From: PVC group bacterium
Lineage (GTDB): Bacteria > Verrucomicrobiota > Kiritimatiellia > SS1-B-03-39 > PXDE01
Reading direction: 5' to 3'
NCBI GenBank assembly: GCA_003566475.1
Contig: PXDE01000476.1
Coordinates: forward strand, 1 to 7,870
Length of the DNA: 7,870 nt
Below, piece after piece: positions 1 to 5,929 of this stretch. The position numbers were made by a program, and so were the translations under genes. The notes below the pieces were generated by a model that did no database searches, was not told the origin of the DNA, and saw only the letters and a program-made list of their open reading frames with translations. How positions within the stretch are numbered: position 1 is the stretch's first letter; every line of letters starts with the position of its first letter.

Positions 1-22
1 CCCCCCACCACCTGTAGCCAGG

Positions 23-161
23 AAGGGTCTGTCCCTAAAGCCATTAGGGGTCTGTCCCTAACGCACTCTCGGCGCCCCCCAGAAGGGTCTGTCCCCATTC
101 AGCCCGGGCCGGACCTGTCCCTTTTCCAGCACCCACCTGCCCGAAGGGGTCTGTCCCTAAT
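23..161. repeat. Cluster of five REP-like GGGTCTGTCCC motifs
   Basis: Four near-identical copies of GGGTCTGTCCC lie at 25-35, 48-58, 85-95 and 148-158, and a degenerate copy (GGACCTGTCCC) at 111-121. Each is a small imperfect palindrome; the clearest, at 44-61, has TTAGGG and CCCTAA arms around a 6-nt loop. Start-to-start distances are 23, 37, 26 and 37, so the motifs alternate in a 60-63 bp higher-order pattern, while the sequences between them are not alike. This resembles REP elements spread by REP-associated tyrosine transposases; no transposase is in the window, so that link is inference. The cluster may continue left of position 1. Confidence 0.7.
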
Positions 162-204
162 GGATCCTTAGCTGGCGAATCCGATTCTGACCCGATGGCG
201 TGAC

Positions 205-215
205 TGCATTATGCA
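205..215. promoter_or_regulatory. Candidate operator palindrome for the toxin-antitoxin pair
   Basis: TGCAT-T-ATGCA is a perfect 5-bp dyad around one central base, in a relatively AT-rich stretch of an otherwise GC-rich window. It ends 9 bp before the putative -35 box of the antitoxin gene. FitA/VapB-type ribbon-helix-helix antitoxins commonly bind short inverted repeats in their own promoters, so this is a plausible autoregulatory site. It is a single short palindrome and could be chance. Confidence 0.35.
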
Positions 216-224
216 TTCGTATCG

Positions 225-252
225 TTGACTTCATATGTGCGTGCCGTATCCT
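225..252 (+). promoter_or_regulatory. Putative sigma-70 promoter of the toxin-antitoxin operon
   Basis: TTGACT at 225-230 matches five of six bases of the -35 consensus. TATCCT at 247-252, after a 16-bp spacer, is a fair -10 box. Transcription would begin about 6-7 bp downstream, at or next to the ATG at 259, so the antitoxin message may be leaderless. No good ribosome binding site precedes 259 (only GAGG at 253-256, two bases away), which fits that idea. Confidence 0.4.
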
Positions 253-258
253 GAGGCC

Positions 259-492
259 ATGAAGACGTTGACGGTTCGCGATGTTCCGGATGCGGTGTAT
301 GAGGTCATTGTCCGCGAGGCGCATGACAACCACCGGAGCATCCAGGAGCAGGTGAGGATGGTGCTGGCCAAGGAGGCCCGCCTCCGGCAGGGCGGGTTCC
401 TTGCCCGCGCCCGGACCTGGCAGTCGAGCCTCGCGGGCCGGGATCTGGGAGACACGGTGGACGAGATCCGCCAGGCCCGGAGCCGCCGGTGA
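259..492 (+). CDS. FitA/VapB-like ribbon-helix-helix antitoxin
   Basis: This 77-residue protein should neutralise the PIN-domain toxin encoded directly downstream and repress the operon as a DNA-binding dimer. Residues 2-7 (KTLTVR) form the N-terminal beta strand of a ribbon-helix-helix fold. Helices follow at about 10-22 and 26-38, with the turn HDNHRSIQEQVR typical of FitA-like antitoxins. The C-terminal part (about 40-77), rich in Arg and acidic residues, would wrap the toxin. The start at 259 is preferred over an in-frame ATG at 235 because the family consensus begins at MKTLTVRD and the upstream eight residues look non-coding. The TGA stop shares its A with the toxin ATG, so translation is coupled. 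The family call is firm; the exact fitA versus vapB name is not. Confidence 0.85.
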   Translation: MKTLTVRDVPDAVYEVIVREAHDNHRSIQEQVRMVLAKEARLRQGGFLARARTWQSSLAGRDLGDTVDEIRQARSRR

Positions 493-902
493 TGAGGCTG
501 TGTGTCCTGGATGCGTCGGCCTGGCTCCGCCTGTTCCTGGGAGATGGCCCGGTGCCCGCGTCCCTTCTTGAGGCCGCCACGGACGTGGAGAAGGGCAAGG
601 CGGCCTTCGCGGCCCCGGAACTGATTCTGGTCGAGGCCGCCGCCGTGGTCCGGCGCAAGTGCCGGGAGGGACGAATCCGCCCGGAGGAGGCTGACGGGAT
701 CTGGAAGGACATGCTCTATACCCCTCTCGACCTCCTGAGGATCCAGGAGGACATCAACGCCGCCTTCGACCTTTCCAGATCCACCGCGCTCACCGTGTAC
801 GACGCGCTCTACCTGGCCGCCGCACGCCGGATCGGGGCCACCCTCCTGACGGTCGATCAGGATCTCCATCGGGAGGCGGCCCGGCTCGGACTCGCACCGT
901 AG
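492..902 (+). CDS. vapC: VapC/FitB-type PIN-domain toxin (predicted ribonuclease)
   Basis: This 136-residue PIN-domain protein is predicted to be a magnesium-dependent endoribonuclease that blocks translation, often by cutting tRNA or rRNA, when freed from its antitoxin. The acidic metal-binding residues are in their usual places: Asp7 in VLDASAW, Glu48 in ILVEAAAVV, Asp104 in VYDALYLAAA and Asp122 in TVDQD. Length and spacing fit an intact toxin. The ATG at 492 overlaps the antitoxin stop by one base; a GTG at 489 would add one residue and is less likely. The pair forms a complete type II toxin-antitoxin operon next to REP-like repeats, a typical setting for mobile accessory DNA. The actual RNA target cannot be inferred. 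Confidence 0.9.
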   Translation: MRLCVLDASAWLRLFLGDGPVPASLLEAATDVEKGKAAFAAPELILVEAAAVVRRKCREGRIRPEEADGIWKDMLYTPLDLLRIQEDINAAFDLSRSTALTVYDALYLAAARRIGATLLTVDQDLHREAARLGLAP

Positions 903-918
903 CCGAAGCCGTGCAGCG

Positions 919-1065
919 GAACCGCGAATGGACGCCGATGAGCGCCAATGGGGACAAGGCGGGACCAGGCCCTACACGTCGGACGCCCCCCTCACGGTAT
1001 GGCGTGCGCCCTCCGGCCCCTCCGCCATTCCGGAATTCGCGTCCATTGGCGTCCATTCGCGGTTC
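919..1065. repeat. 147-bp region bounded by inverted decamer arrays
   Basis: The left arm starts at 919 with an 18-bp sequence (GAACCGCGAATGGACGCC) whose exact reverse complement ends at 1065. With mismatches the arms extend to about 31 bp (919-949 and 1035-1065). Each arm is three imperfect copies of a 10-bp unit of the form CGCGAATGGA; left copies start at 923, 933 and 943. The interior (about 950-1034) is GC-rich and has no convincing gene. The structure could be a MITE-like or dispersed intergenic repeat lying between the toxin gene and the dehydrogenase gene. No target-site duplication is evident. Confidence 0.65.
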
Positions 1066-1119
1066 TGAACGGACCGGGTGCCAAATCCTTCCGGCAGCCT
1101 GACCGATTCCGCTTGATCG

Positions 1120-1139
1120 AAAGCCCGGCCCGGGCCTTT
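1120..1139 (+). terminator. Possible short hairpin terminator or leader structure
   Basis: The 20-base stretch reads AAA, then GCCCG-GCC-CGGGC, then CTTT, so a GC stem with a tight loop is flanked by A and T runs that can pair with one bulge. It could end toxin-antitoxin transcription or be a leader structure for the dehydrogenase gene. The T run is only three bases, so the terminator call is weak. Confidence 0.3.
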
Positions 1140-1175
1140 ATGGCGGCTTTGCGGATACTGGAGGCAAGGCGGATC

Positions 1176-2234
1176 ATGGCAGGCGCGGAACGGGTACGGG
1201 TCGGAGTGATCGGGCTGGGCATCGGGAAGAACCACGCCAAACGGTTCGCCGAGAACCCCCGGGCGGAACTGGTGGCGCTGGCCGACCTCAACCCGGCCCT
1301 CCTCACGGAATGGGGAGACACCCTCAAGGTCGATCCGGCCCGGCGCCATGCCTCGGGCGAGGAACTGATCGCGGCCGGCGGGCTGGACGCGGTCTGCGTG
1401 GCCACCCCCAACAAGTTCCACGCCCCGCTCACCGAGGCCGCGCTGGAGGCGGGTCTGCACGTGGTCTGCGAGAAACCCATGGCCATGACCGTGGCCGAGG
1501 CCCGGTCCATGCGCGACGCGGCCCGGACGGCGGGCCGGAACCTGATGATCAACTTCTCGTTCCGGTTCAGCGACATGAGCTTCGCCCTGAAGCAGCAGGT
1601 GGACGCGGGGACCATCGGCCCCATCTACTTCGGGCGCACGGTCTGGCACCGGCGCCGGGGCATCCCCAAGTTCGGGGGATGGTTCGGCAACCGCGAGCTG
1701 TCCGGGGGCGGGCCGCTCATCGACCTCGGCGTGCACCGCATGGATCTGGCCCTGTGGCTGATGGGCCACCCCCAGCCGGTAAACGTGTGCGGGGCCACCT
1801 ACGACGTCATCGGCCGCCGACTCGCCTCCGAGCAGGACAAGCATTTCTCGGTGGAGGATCTGGCCTGCGGCATCATCCGGTTCGCCAACGGGGCCGCCCT
1901 GCTCGTGGAGGCGAGCTGGGCCGTCCACAACCAGCATCCGGAGGAGATGATCACCCAGCTCTACGGCGAGCGGGGCGGACTGGTCCAGCGGAACCTCGAA
2001 GGGACGTACAAGTTCGAGGCCGAGCTCTACACCGAGGAAGGGGGCAACTTCTTCACCAAGCGGCTGGACAAGGCCCTGAAGCCCGCCCCCGCCTCCATGG
2101 ACGAGTTCATCGCCAGCATCCTCGAGGACCGCCCGCCCCTGGCCACCGCCGACGACGGGGTGCGGGTGCAGCAGATCATCAACGCCCTCTACGAAAGCGC
2201 CGCCACCGGCCGCGAGGTCCGGATCGAGCCATGA
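1176..2234 (+). CDS. Gfo/Idh/MocA-family NAD(P)-dependent oxidoreductase
   Basis: This 352-residue cytoplasmic enzyme is predicted to oxidise or reduce a hydroxyl/keto group on a sugar, cyclitol or glycoside using NAD(P). The N-terminal Rossmann fold shows the dinucleotide motif GVIGLGIG (10-17) and an acidic Asp37 at the end of beta strand 2, which usually favours NAD. VATPNKFH (75-82) and the signature EKP (99-101) follow. The C-terminal domain has SGGGPLIDLGVHRMD (176-190), whose His187 and Asp190 are the usual catalytic pair region. Length is normal for the family. The start at 1176 is chosen for GGAGG at 1160-1164 and because the Rossmann strand begins soon after; an in-frame ATG at 1140 is possible. 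A ThuA gene follows after 77 bp; in Sinorhizobium, ThuB of this family works with ThuA in disaccharide use through 3-keto sugars. The substrate here is unknown. Confidence 0.92.
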   Translation: MAGAERVRVGVIGLGIGKNHAKRFAENPRAELVALADLNPALLTEWGDTLKVDPARRHASGEELIAAGGLDAVCVATPNKFHAPLTEAALEAGLHVVCEKPMAMTVAEARSMRDAARTAGRNLMINFSFRFSDMSFALKQQVDAGTIGPIYFGRTVWHRRRGIPKFGGWFGNRELSGGGPLIDLGVHRMDLALWLMGHPQPVNVCGATYDVIGRRLASEQDKHFSVEDLACGIIRFANGAALLVEASWAVHNQHPEEMITQLYGERGGLVQRNLEGTYKFEAELYTEEGGNFFTKRLDKALKPAPASMDEFIASILEDRPPLATADDGVRVQQIINALYESAATGREVRIEP

Positions 2235-2237
2235 TGC

Positions 2238-2267
2238 CCGACCACCGATCACCGATTACTGATCACT
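2238..2267. repeat. Heptamer tandem repeat (CCGATCA-type, four units)
   Basis: Four 7-bp units follow the dehydrogenase stop codon: CCGACCA (2238), CCGATCA (2245), CCGATTA (2252) and CTGATCA (2259), then CT. The units differ by one or two transitions, as in a decaying tandem array. It lies in the 77-bp gap between two genes on the same strand that are probably co-transcribed. Confidence 0.7.
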
Positions 2268-2272
2268 CCCCC

Positions 2273-2296
2273 TGAACACCGAACACTGAACACTAA
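2273..2296. repeat. Heptamer tandem repeat (YGAACAC, three units)
   Basis: Three consecutive units, TGAACAC (2273), CGAACAC (2280) and TGAACAC (2287), are followed by TAA. Unrelated in sequence to the preceding CCGATCA array but with the same 7-bp period, it ends six bases before the GGAG ribosome binding site (2302-2305) of the ThuA gene. Confidence 0.7.
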
Positions 2297-2311
2297 CCCC
2301 CGGAGCCCCCC

Positions 2312-3043
2312 ATGTCCCCCATCCGCGTCACCGTCTGGAACGAGTTCGAGCACGAGAAGCACAACGAGAAGGTCCGGTCCATCTATCCGGACGGCATCCA
2401 CGAGGCCATCGCCGGCCACCTGCGCAAGCAGGACGGGCTCGAGGTGACCACGGCCACCCTCGACCAGCCCGAACACGGCCTGACCGAGGAGGTCCTGGAG
2501 AAGACCGATGTCCTGGTCTGGTGGGGCCACCGGGCCCACCACAAGGTCGAGGACGCCATCGTGGACCGGGTGCAGAAGCACGTGCTGCTGCGGGGCATGG
2601 GCCTGATCGTCCTGCATTCCGGGCACTTCGCGAAGATCTTCAAGCGCCTCATGGGCACCACCTGCAACCTGGCCTGGCGCGAGGCCAAGGACAAGGAGCG
2701 CCTGTGGGTGGTGAACCCCTACCATCCCATCACCGCCGGCCTGCCGCCCTGCATCGAGATCGGCGAGGAGGAGATGTACGGCGAGTTCTTCGACATCCCG
2801 GAGCCCGACGCCCTGCTGCTGGTGAGCTGGTTCACCGGCGGCGAGGTGTTCCGAAGCGGCGCGGTCTGGCACCGGGGCAAAGGCAAGGTGTTCTACTTCC
2901 GGCCCGGCCACGAGACCTACCCCACCTACCACAACCCGGAGGTGCTCAAGGTGATCGAAAACGGCGTCCGCTGGGCCGCCTTCGCCGGGAACGCCCTTGA
3001 GAACAAGGTCTGGAACGCCAAGGTGCCGCCGGAAGGGGCATGA
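2312..3043 (+). CDS. ThuA-domain protein (trehalose-utilisation family)
   Basis: This 243-residue protein belongs to the ThuA family, which has a glutamine-amidotransferase-like alpha/beta fold. In Sinorhizobium, ThuA acts with a Gfo/Idh/MocA enzyme in trehalose and related disaccharide catabolism through 3-keto intermediates. Family hallmarks are LVWWGHRAHH (68-77), GLIVLHSGHFAKIF (97-110), NPYHPITAGLP (135-145), EMYGEFFDIPEPD (154-166) and GEVFRSGAVWHRGKGKVFYF (177-196), ending with FRPGHETYPTYHNP and a last helix. No signal peptide is seen, so it is cytoplasmic. The start at 2312 is supported by GGAG at 2302-2305. Its stop overlaps the next gene by ATGA, so the two are translationally coupled. 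The nearby dehydrogenase suggests joint processing of a glycoside; the substrate is not shown by the sequence. Confidence 0.9.
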   Translation: MSPIRVTVWNEFEHEKHNEKVRSIYPDGIHEAIAGHLRKQDGLEVTTATLDQPEHGLTEEVLEKTDVLVWWGHRAHHKVEDAIVDRVQKHVLLRGMGLIVLHSGHFAKIFKRLMGTTCNLAWREAKDKERLWVVNPYHPITAGLPPCIEIGEEEMYGEFFDIPEPDALLLVSWFTGGEVFRSGAVWHRGKGKVFYFRPGHETYPTYHNPEVLKVIENGVRWAAFAGNALENKVWNAKVPPEGA

Positions 3044-4056
3044 CCACTCCCCGCATCCGCACCACCACCGTCGGCTCCTATCCGGTGCCGGACTGGCTGG
3101 CCGCCGCGCCCAGCGAGCAGGCGGTGGCCGACGCCACCCGGGTGGTGCTCGACATTCAGCGCCAGGCTGGCATCGACCTGCCCACCGACGGGGAGATGGT
3201 CCGGTTCGATGTGAATCATCCCGACACCAACGGGATGATCGACTACTTCGTGCGGCCGCTGGCGGGCGTGCGGGCCCAGGTCGGCCGCTCCGACACGGCG
3301 GCCTTCCGATCCCGGCCGGGCATGGGCTTCCGGGCCAGACCGGCCGGCGTGGTCGAGGGGCCGCTGGGCGAAGGGGGGCTCAACCTGCTTGCCGACTGCG
3401 AGCGCCTGGCCGCCGTGGCGGACGGACCGTTCAAGTTCACCGTCACCCGCCCCTACATGCTGGCCCGGACCCTGCTGGACCGGCACTACGGCTCGCGCGA
3501 GGCGCTGACTCTCGCCCTGGCCGACCTCCTGGCCGCCCAGGTGGCCGACCTCCCCTGCCCCGTGCTCCAGGTGGACGAGGCCAACCTGCCCGGAAGCCCC
3601 GAGGACGGCCCCCTGGCGGCGGAGGCCATCAACCGCGTGCTCCGCGCCTTCACCGGCGAGACCGCGGTGCATCTGTGCTTCGGGAACTACGGCGGGCAGA
3701 CCATCCAGAAGGGAACCTGGAAGGCGCTCACCGACTTCCTCAACGCCCTGGAGGTCGGCCATCTCGTGCTCGAATGCGCCCATCGTCCCGAGGCGGATCT
3801 GCTCGCGCTGCGCGAGGTGGATCCGCGCATCGGCATGGGGATCGGGGTCATCGACGTCAAGGTGAACCCAGTGGAATCCCCCGACGAGGTGGCCCGCCGG
3901 ATCGCCCGGGCCGAGGAACTTCTCGGCGAAGGCCGCGTGGCCTGGGTCCACCCCGACTGCGGGTTCTGGATGCTCAAGCGCACGGTGGCCGACCGCAAGA
4001 TGGCTGCGCTGGTGAAGGGGCGGGATCTTTTCCTGGGCCGCACGGGCGCCCCGTAG
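3040..4056 (+). CDS. Core MetE-type (cobalamin-independent methionine synthase C-terminal-like) methyltransferase
   Basis: This 338-residue protein matches only the catalytic C-terminal barrel of MetE; the N-terminal half of full-length MetE (about 750 residues) is absent. All four zinc ligands can be placed: His211 and Cys213 (HLCFGN), Glu245 (VLECAHRP) and Cys307 (HPDCGFW). Homocysteine-site counterparts are also present: VGS (11-13), Glu52 in TDGEMVR and Asp179 in QVDEANLPG. It should therefore move a methyl group to homocysteine or a similar thiol. Short MetE proteins include folate-independent methionine synthases that take methyl groups from corrinoid proteins, so the donor may not be methyl-folate. 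The start overlaps the ThuA stop (ATGA), with GGAAGG at 3031-3036 only three bases away. The link to ThuA and a sugar dehydrogenase is unusual for a plain methionine synthase, and a role in demethylating a methylated compound is possible. Confidence 0.85.
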   Translation: MTTPRIRTTTVGSYPVPDWLAAAPSEQAVADATRVVLDIQRQAGIDLPTDGEMVRFDVNHPDTNGMIDYFVRPLAGVRAQVGRSDTAAFRSRPGMGFRARPAGVVEGPLGEGGLNLLADCERLAAVADGPFKFTVTRPYMLARTLLDRHYGSREALTLALADLLAAQVADLPCPVLQVDEANLPGSPEDGPLAAEAINRVLRAFTGETAVHLCFGNYGGQTIQKGTWKALTDFLNALEVGHLVLECAHRPEADLLALREVDPRIGMGIGVIDVKVNPVESPDEVARRIARAEELLGEGRVAWVHPDCGFWMLKRTVADRKMAALVKGRDLFLGRTGAP

Positions 4057-4092
4057 GTCCGGGTCTCCGGCCCGGTGCGGCCCCCGGCCGGG
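4057..4092. other. Convergent intergenic gap with GC-rich inverted repeats
   Basis: Only 36 bp separate the stop of the MetE-like gene (plus) from the stop of the exported helical protein gene (minus). The gap holds overlapping dyads: CCGGG/CCCGG (4059-4063 and 4071-4075) and CCGGCC/GGCCGG (4067-4072 and 4086-4091). They could act as a shared bidirectional terminator, but no T tract follows on either strand. Confidence 0.35.
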
Positions 4093-4845
4093 TCAACGTC
4101 CCCGGCGGCGGCCCTGCCCTCCGGATCCGGGCCCGGGCCTGGCCTCCGGGGAGTCGGCACCCCACAGCTCCCGGCGGAGTTCCTGCGGGGTCACGCCCTG
4201 CTGGTGGAGCCGACGGGCCCGATGGGCCGCTCTCAGCATATCCGGGCGTCGCAGGTCGCGATCGAGAAAATCCGCCATCAGGGCCTCGCTCAGTTCCTCC
4301 TCGATCCCCGCCAGCCTGAGAACCTCGCCGGCCTCGATCGCGGCCCGGATCTGGCCCGGCGGCGGGCGCCCGGGATGGTTCACGATCCTGGCCAGCGTCT
4401 CGGCCCCGAACCCGATCTCCAGCCCGCTGGCCAGGGCTTCGACCAGGCCTGGCGCCCCCCGCTGGGTGGGCCCCCGCCAGGCGTCGACCAGCGCCTGGGC
4501 CTCGTGAAGGCGGGCGAGCCGCCGGGCGGCCACCTCCGCCACCGCGGCCGAGTCGACCCCCTTGGCAAGCCCCTCACGGACCTTGATGGCCACAAAATCC
4601 CAGAATCCCCCGAGGGTCGCCGCCTCGATGGCCGGCCCCAGCGCCGCCTCCGTCTGCCGGACATCCCATCCGGCCGCCCGGCAGGCCTGGACCAGGGCCT
4701 CCGCCGGCCCGGCCACACCCGCGTCCCGGGCGGTGGCCAGCATTTCCGTCCATCCGGCATCGGCGTCGGCGGCCCATCCGACCATCGGGCAACCGACCGC
4801 CAGGGCCGTCGCCCAGCACAGGAACCGGCTACGCGTCCCGTTCAT
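4093..4845 (-). CDS. Exported helical protein, possible lipoprotein, unknown function
   Basis: This 250-residue protein is not assigned to a known family. It starts with a charged n-region (Arg5, Arg7) and a hydrophobic stretch to about residue 25. A type I cleavage near GWA/A (24-26) is possible; alternatively LAVGC (15-19) fits the bacterial lipobox pattern, making Cys19 a lipid anchor. The rest is Ala/Leu/Arg/Glu-rich and predicted helical, with a recurring helix-Gly-hydrophobic turn pattern (AKGVDSAAV about 94-102, ASGLEIGFGAETL about 139-151, QQGVTPQEL about 216-223). The tail (231-250) is disordered, rich in Gly, Pro and Arg. A longer in-frame start upstream at 5031 is rejected because its product would lie antisense-like inside the CBM48 gene. 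The ATG overlaps that gene's stop (ATGA), so it is the third member of the sigma-factor operon. It may be a partner or effector of the CBM48 sensor. Confidence 0.75.
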   Translation of the reverse strand: MNGTRSRFLCWATALAVGCPMVGWAADADAGWTEMLATARDAGVAGPAEALVQACRAAGWDVRQTEAALGPAIEAATLGGFWDFVAIKVREGLAKGVDSAAVAEVAARRLARLHEAQALVDAWRGPTQRGAPGLVEALASGLEIGFGAETLARIVNHPGRPPPGQIRAAIEAGEVLRLAGIEEELSEALMADFLDRDLRRPDMLRAAHRARRLHQQGVTPQELRRELWGADSPEARPGPGSGGQGRRRGR

Positions 4846-5393
4846 AGGTCGAGCACCGCGTTGACCCGGCCGAACCCGTCCGGACGGCGGACCTCGGCCA
4901 GCGGATCGGGAACCCATTCCCTGCCGTCCACCAGGAACTGGTACTCGTGGCGGCCGGGAGGAAGGGTCACCGTGGCGGTCCAGTGGCCGGTGGCGTCGGG
5001 CCCCTCCAGGCGCAGGACCCCGGGCCGCCATTCGGTGAAGCTTCCCACCAGCTCCACCGAACGGGCCGAGGGCGCATGAAGTTCGAAGGCGACCTTCAGC
5101 CCGTCATCGGGCCGGGCCGGGCCGGAGCCGGGGAATCCCCGCGCCAGCACCAGCCATACGGCCGCCGCCCCGGCCAGGGCCGGGATCAGGGCCTCCCTCC
5201 ACCGGGCGGGCCACCACATGCCGATCCAGGTCCGCACCGGAGTCTTCGGCGCGGCCTCGACCTCGCGAAGGATGCGGTCGGCCAGTCCGGGAGGGGCGGC
5301 GATCCGGCACTGGGCCAGTCCTTCGCGGAGCCGCTCCTCCGTCCAGGCCGGATCGGATTCAGGTACTGGCGGCGTTGTTCGGTCGGGAGTCAT
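4842..5393 (-). CDS. Membrane-anchored AMPK-type CBM48 protein with anti-sigma-like N terminus
   Basis: This 183-residue protein has three parts. Residues 1-67 are cytoplasmic and include AAPPGLADRILREVEA (32-47), a segment like those in membrane anti-sigma factors, but no HxxxCxxC zinc motif. One membrane helix spans about 68-86, with Arg64 and Arg66 before it favouring an N-in orientation. Residues 99-183 form an AMPK-beta/isoamylase-type CBM48 early-set domain: VELVGSFTEW (113-122), HEYQFLVDGREWVPDP (149-164), GFGRVNAVL (173-181). Compared with the glycogen site of rat AMPK beta1, the two key tryptophans (Trp122, Trp160) and the asparagine (Asn178) are kept, while the lysine is Gln152. The gene overlaps the sigma-factor stop and the next start by ATGA on both sides. 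The likely role is to hold the sigma factor and release it on an extracytoplasmic glucan or envelope signal; anti-sigma activity is inferred from position. Confidence 0.85.
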   Translation of the reverse strand: MTPDRTTPPVPESDPAWTEERLREGLAQCRIAAPPGLADRILREVEAAPKTPVRTWIGMWWPARWREALIPALAGAAAVWLVLARGFPGSGPARPDDGLKVAFELHAPSARSVELVGSFTEWRPGVLRLEGPDATGHWTATVTLPPGRHEYQFLVDGREWVPDPLAEVRRPDGFGRVNAVLDL

Positions 5394-5920
5394 GATCTGT
5401 CCTCCAGCCATGTCTGCATGTGGCGAAGGCCACGGTGGACCCTCATCTTGGTCGCGCTCAGTCCGATCCGCAGGACCTCCGCCACCTCCGGGAGGGAAAG
5501 TCCCTCCATGTAGTGCAGCGTCACCGCGGCCCGCTCCTTGGGATCGAGGCGGGCCAGCGCATGCTCCAGCGCCGGACGGTCCGGATGGCCGCGGTCCGGG
5601 GCCTGCAGCACCCGCATCTCCGCGTGCCCCGCGTCGGCCTGCCGCTGGCGGGTCCGCGTGCGGAACATGTTCTTGGTGAGGTTCGCGCACATGGCGAGCA
5701 GCCAGTTCCCGACCGAATGTCCCTCGCGGTAGCGGTGCAGCTTCCGGTGGGCCCGGAGAAAGGTCTCCTGCGTCAGGTCGGCGGCGTCGGCGGGGGATTG
5801 GGTCATACGGCAGGCCAGGTGATAGACCCGATCCTGATGGCGTCGCACCAGCTCGGCGAAGGCGTCGATATCGCCTCGCCGACTTCTGTCCACCAGGTCG
5901 GCATCCGTGGGTTCGTCCAT
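5390..5920 (-). CDS. ECF-family RNA polymerase sigma factor
   Basis: This 176-residue protein directs RNA polymerase to a small set of promoters. Numbered from the GTG two codons upstream, region 2 covers about 22-92, with AFAELVRRHQDRVYHLACRM and the core-binding DAADLTQETFLRAHRKLHRY (48-67). Region 4 covers about 118-172, with the helix-turn-helix LSLPEVAEVLRIGLSATKMRVHRGLRHM. There is no region 1 or 3, as expected for ECF sigma factors. The ATG at 5920 is chosen; GTG at 5926 would add two residues. Neither has a well-spaced ribosome binding site, and a promoter-like element sits only nine bases upstream, so the message may be nearly leaderless. Its stop overlaps the next gene by ATGA, the usual arrangement for a sigma/anti-sigma pair. 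A matching promoter-like element faces the divergent gene at 6077. Confidence 0.93.
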   Translation of the reverse strand: MDEPTDADLVDRSRRGDIDAFAELVRRHQDRVYHLACRMTQSPADAADLTQETFLRAHRKLHRYREGHSVGNWLLAMCANLTKNMFRTRTRQRQADAGHAEMRVLQAPDRGHPDRPALEHALARLDPKERAAVTLHYMEGLSLPEVAEVLRIGLSATKMRVHRGLRHMQTWLEDRS

Positions 5921-5929
5921 CTCCACCAG

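Noticed and set aside
23..161. CRISPR-like array
   Set aside because: The repeated unit is only about 11-16 bp, spacing is irregular and the units are degenerate; no cas gene is nearby. REP-like motifs explain it better.
948..1175. N-terminal extension of the Gfo/Idh/MocA enzyme from 948
   Set aside because: The extension runs through the inverted decamer element, lacks family similarity, and GGAGG at 1160-1164 supports a start at 1176.
1066..1175. Riboswitch upstream of the dehydrogenase gene
   Set aside because: Only one short dyad is visible and none of the conserved cores I could recognise is present.
972..2252. Long minus-strand open frame opposite the dehydrogenase gene
   Set aside because: It is a by-product of high third-position GC. 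The plus-strand product has clear Rossmann and EKP motifs, and the minus-strand translation has no recognisable domain.
2926..3951. Minus-strand open frame of 341 codons opposite the MetE-like gene
   Set aside because: The translation is low-complexity and matches no fold, while the plus strand encodes all MetE zinc ligands.
2997..4319. Plus-strand open frame of 440 codons overlapping the MetE-like gene
   Set aside because: It is Arg/Gly/Pro-rich out-of-frame reading of GC-rich DNA, and it runs past the stop of the real gene into the convergent operon.
4075..5079. Plus-strand open frame of 334 codons opposite the CBM48 and helical protein genes
   Set aside because: Pro/Arg/Gly-rich and featureless; the minus strand has a signal peptide, a membrane helix, CBM48 motifs and ATGA overlaps.
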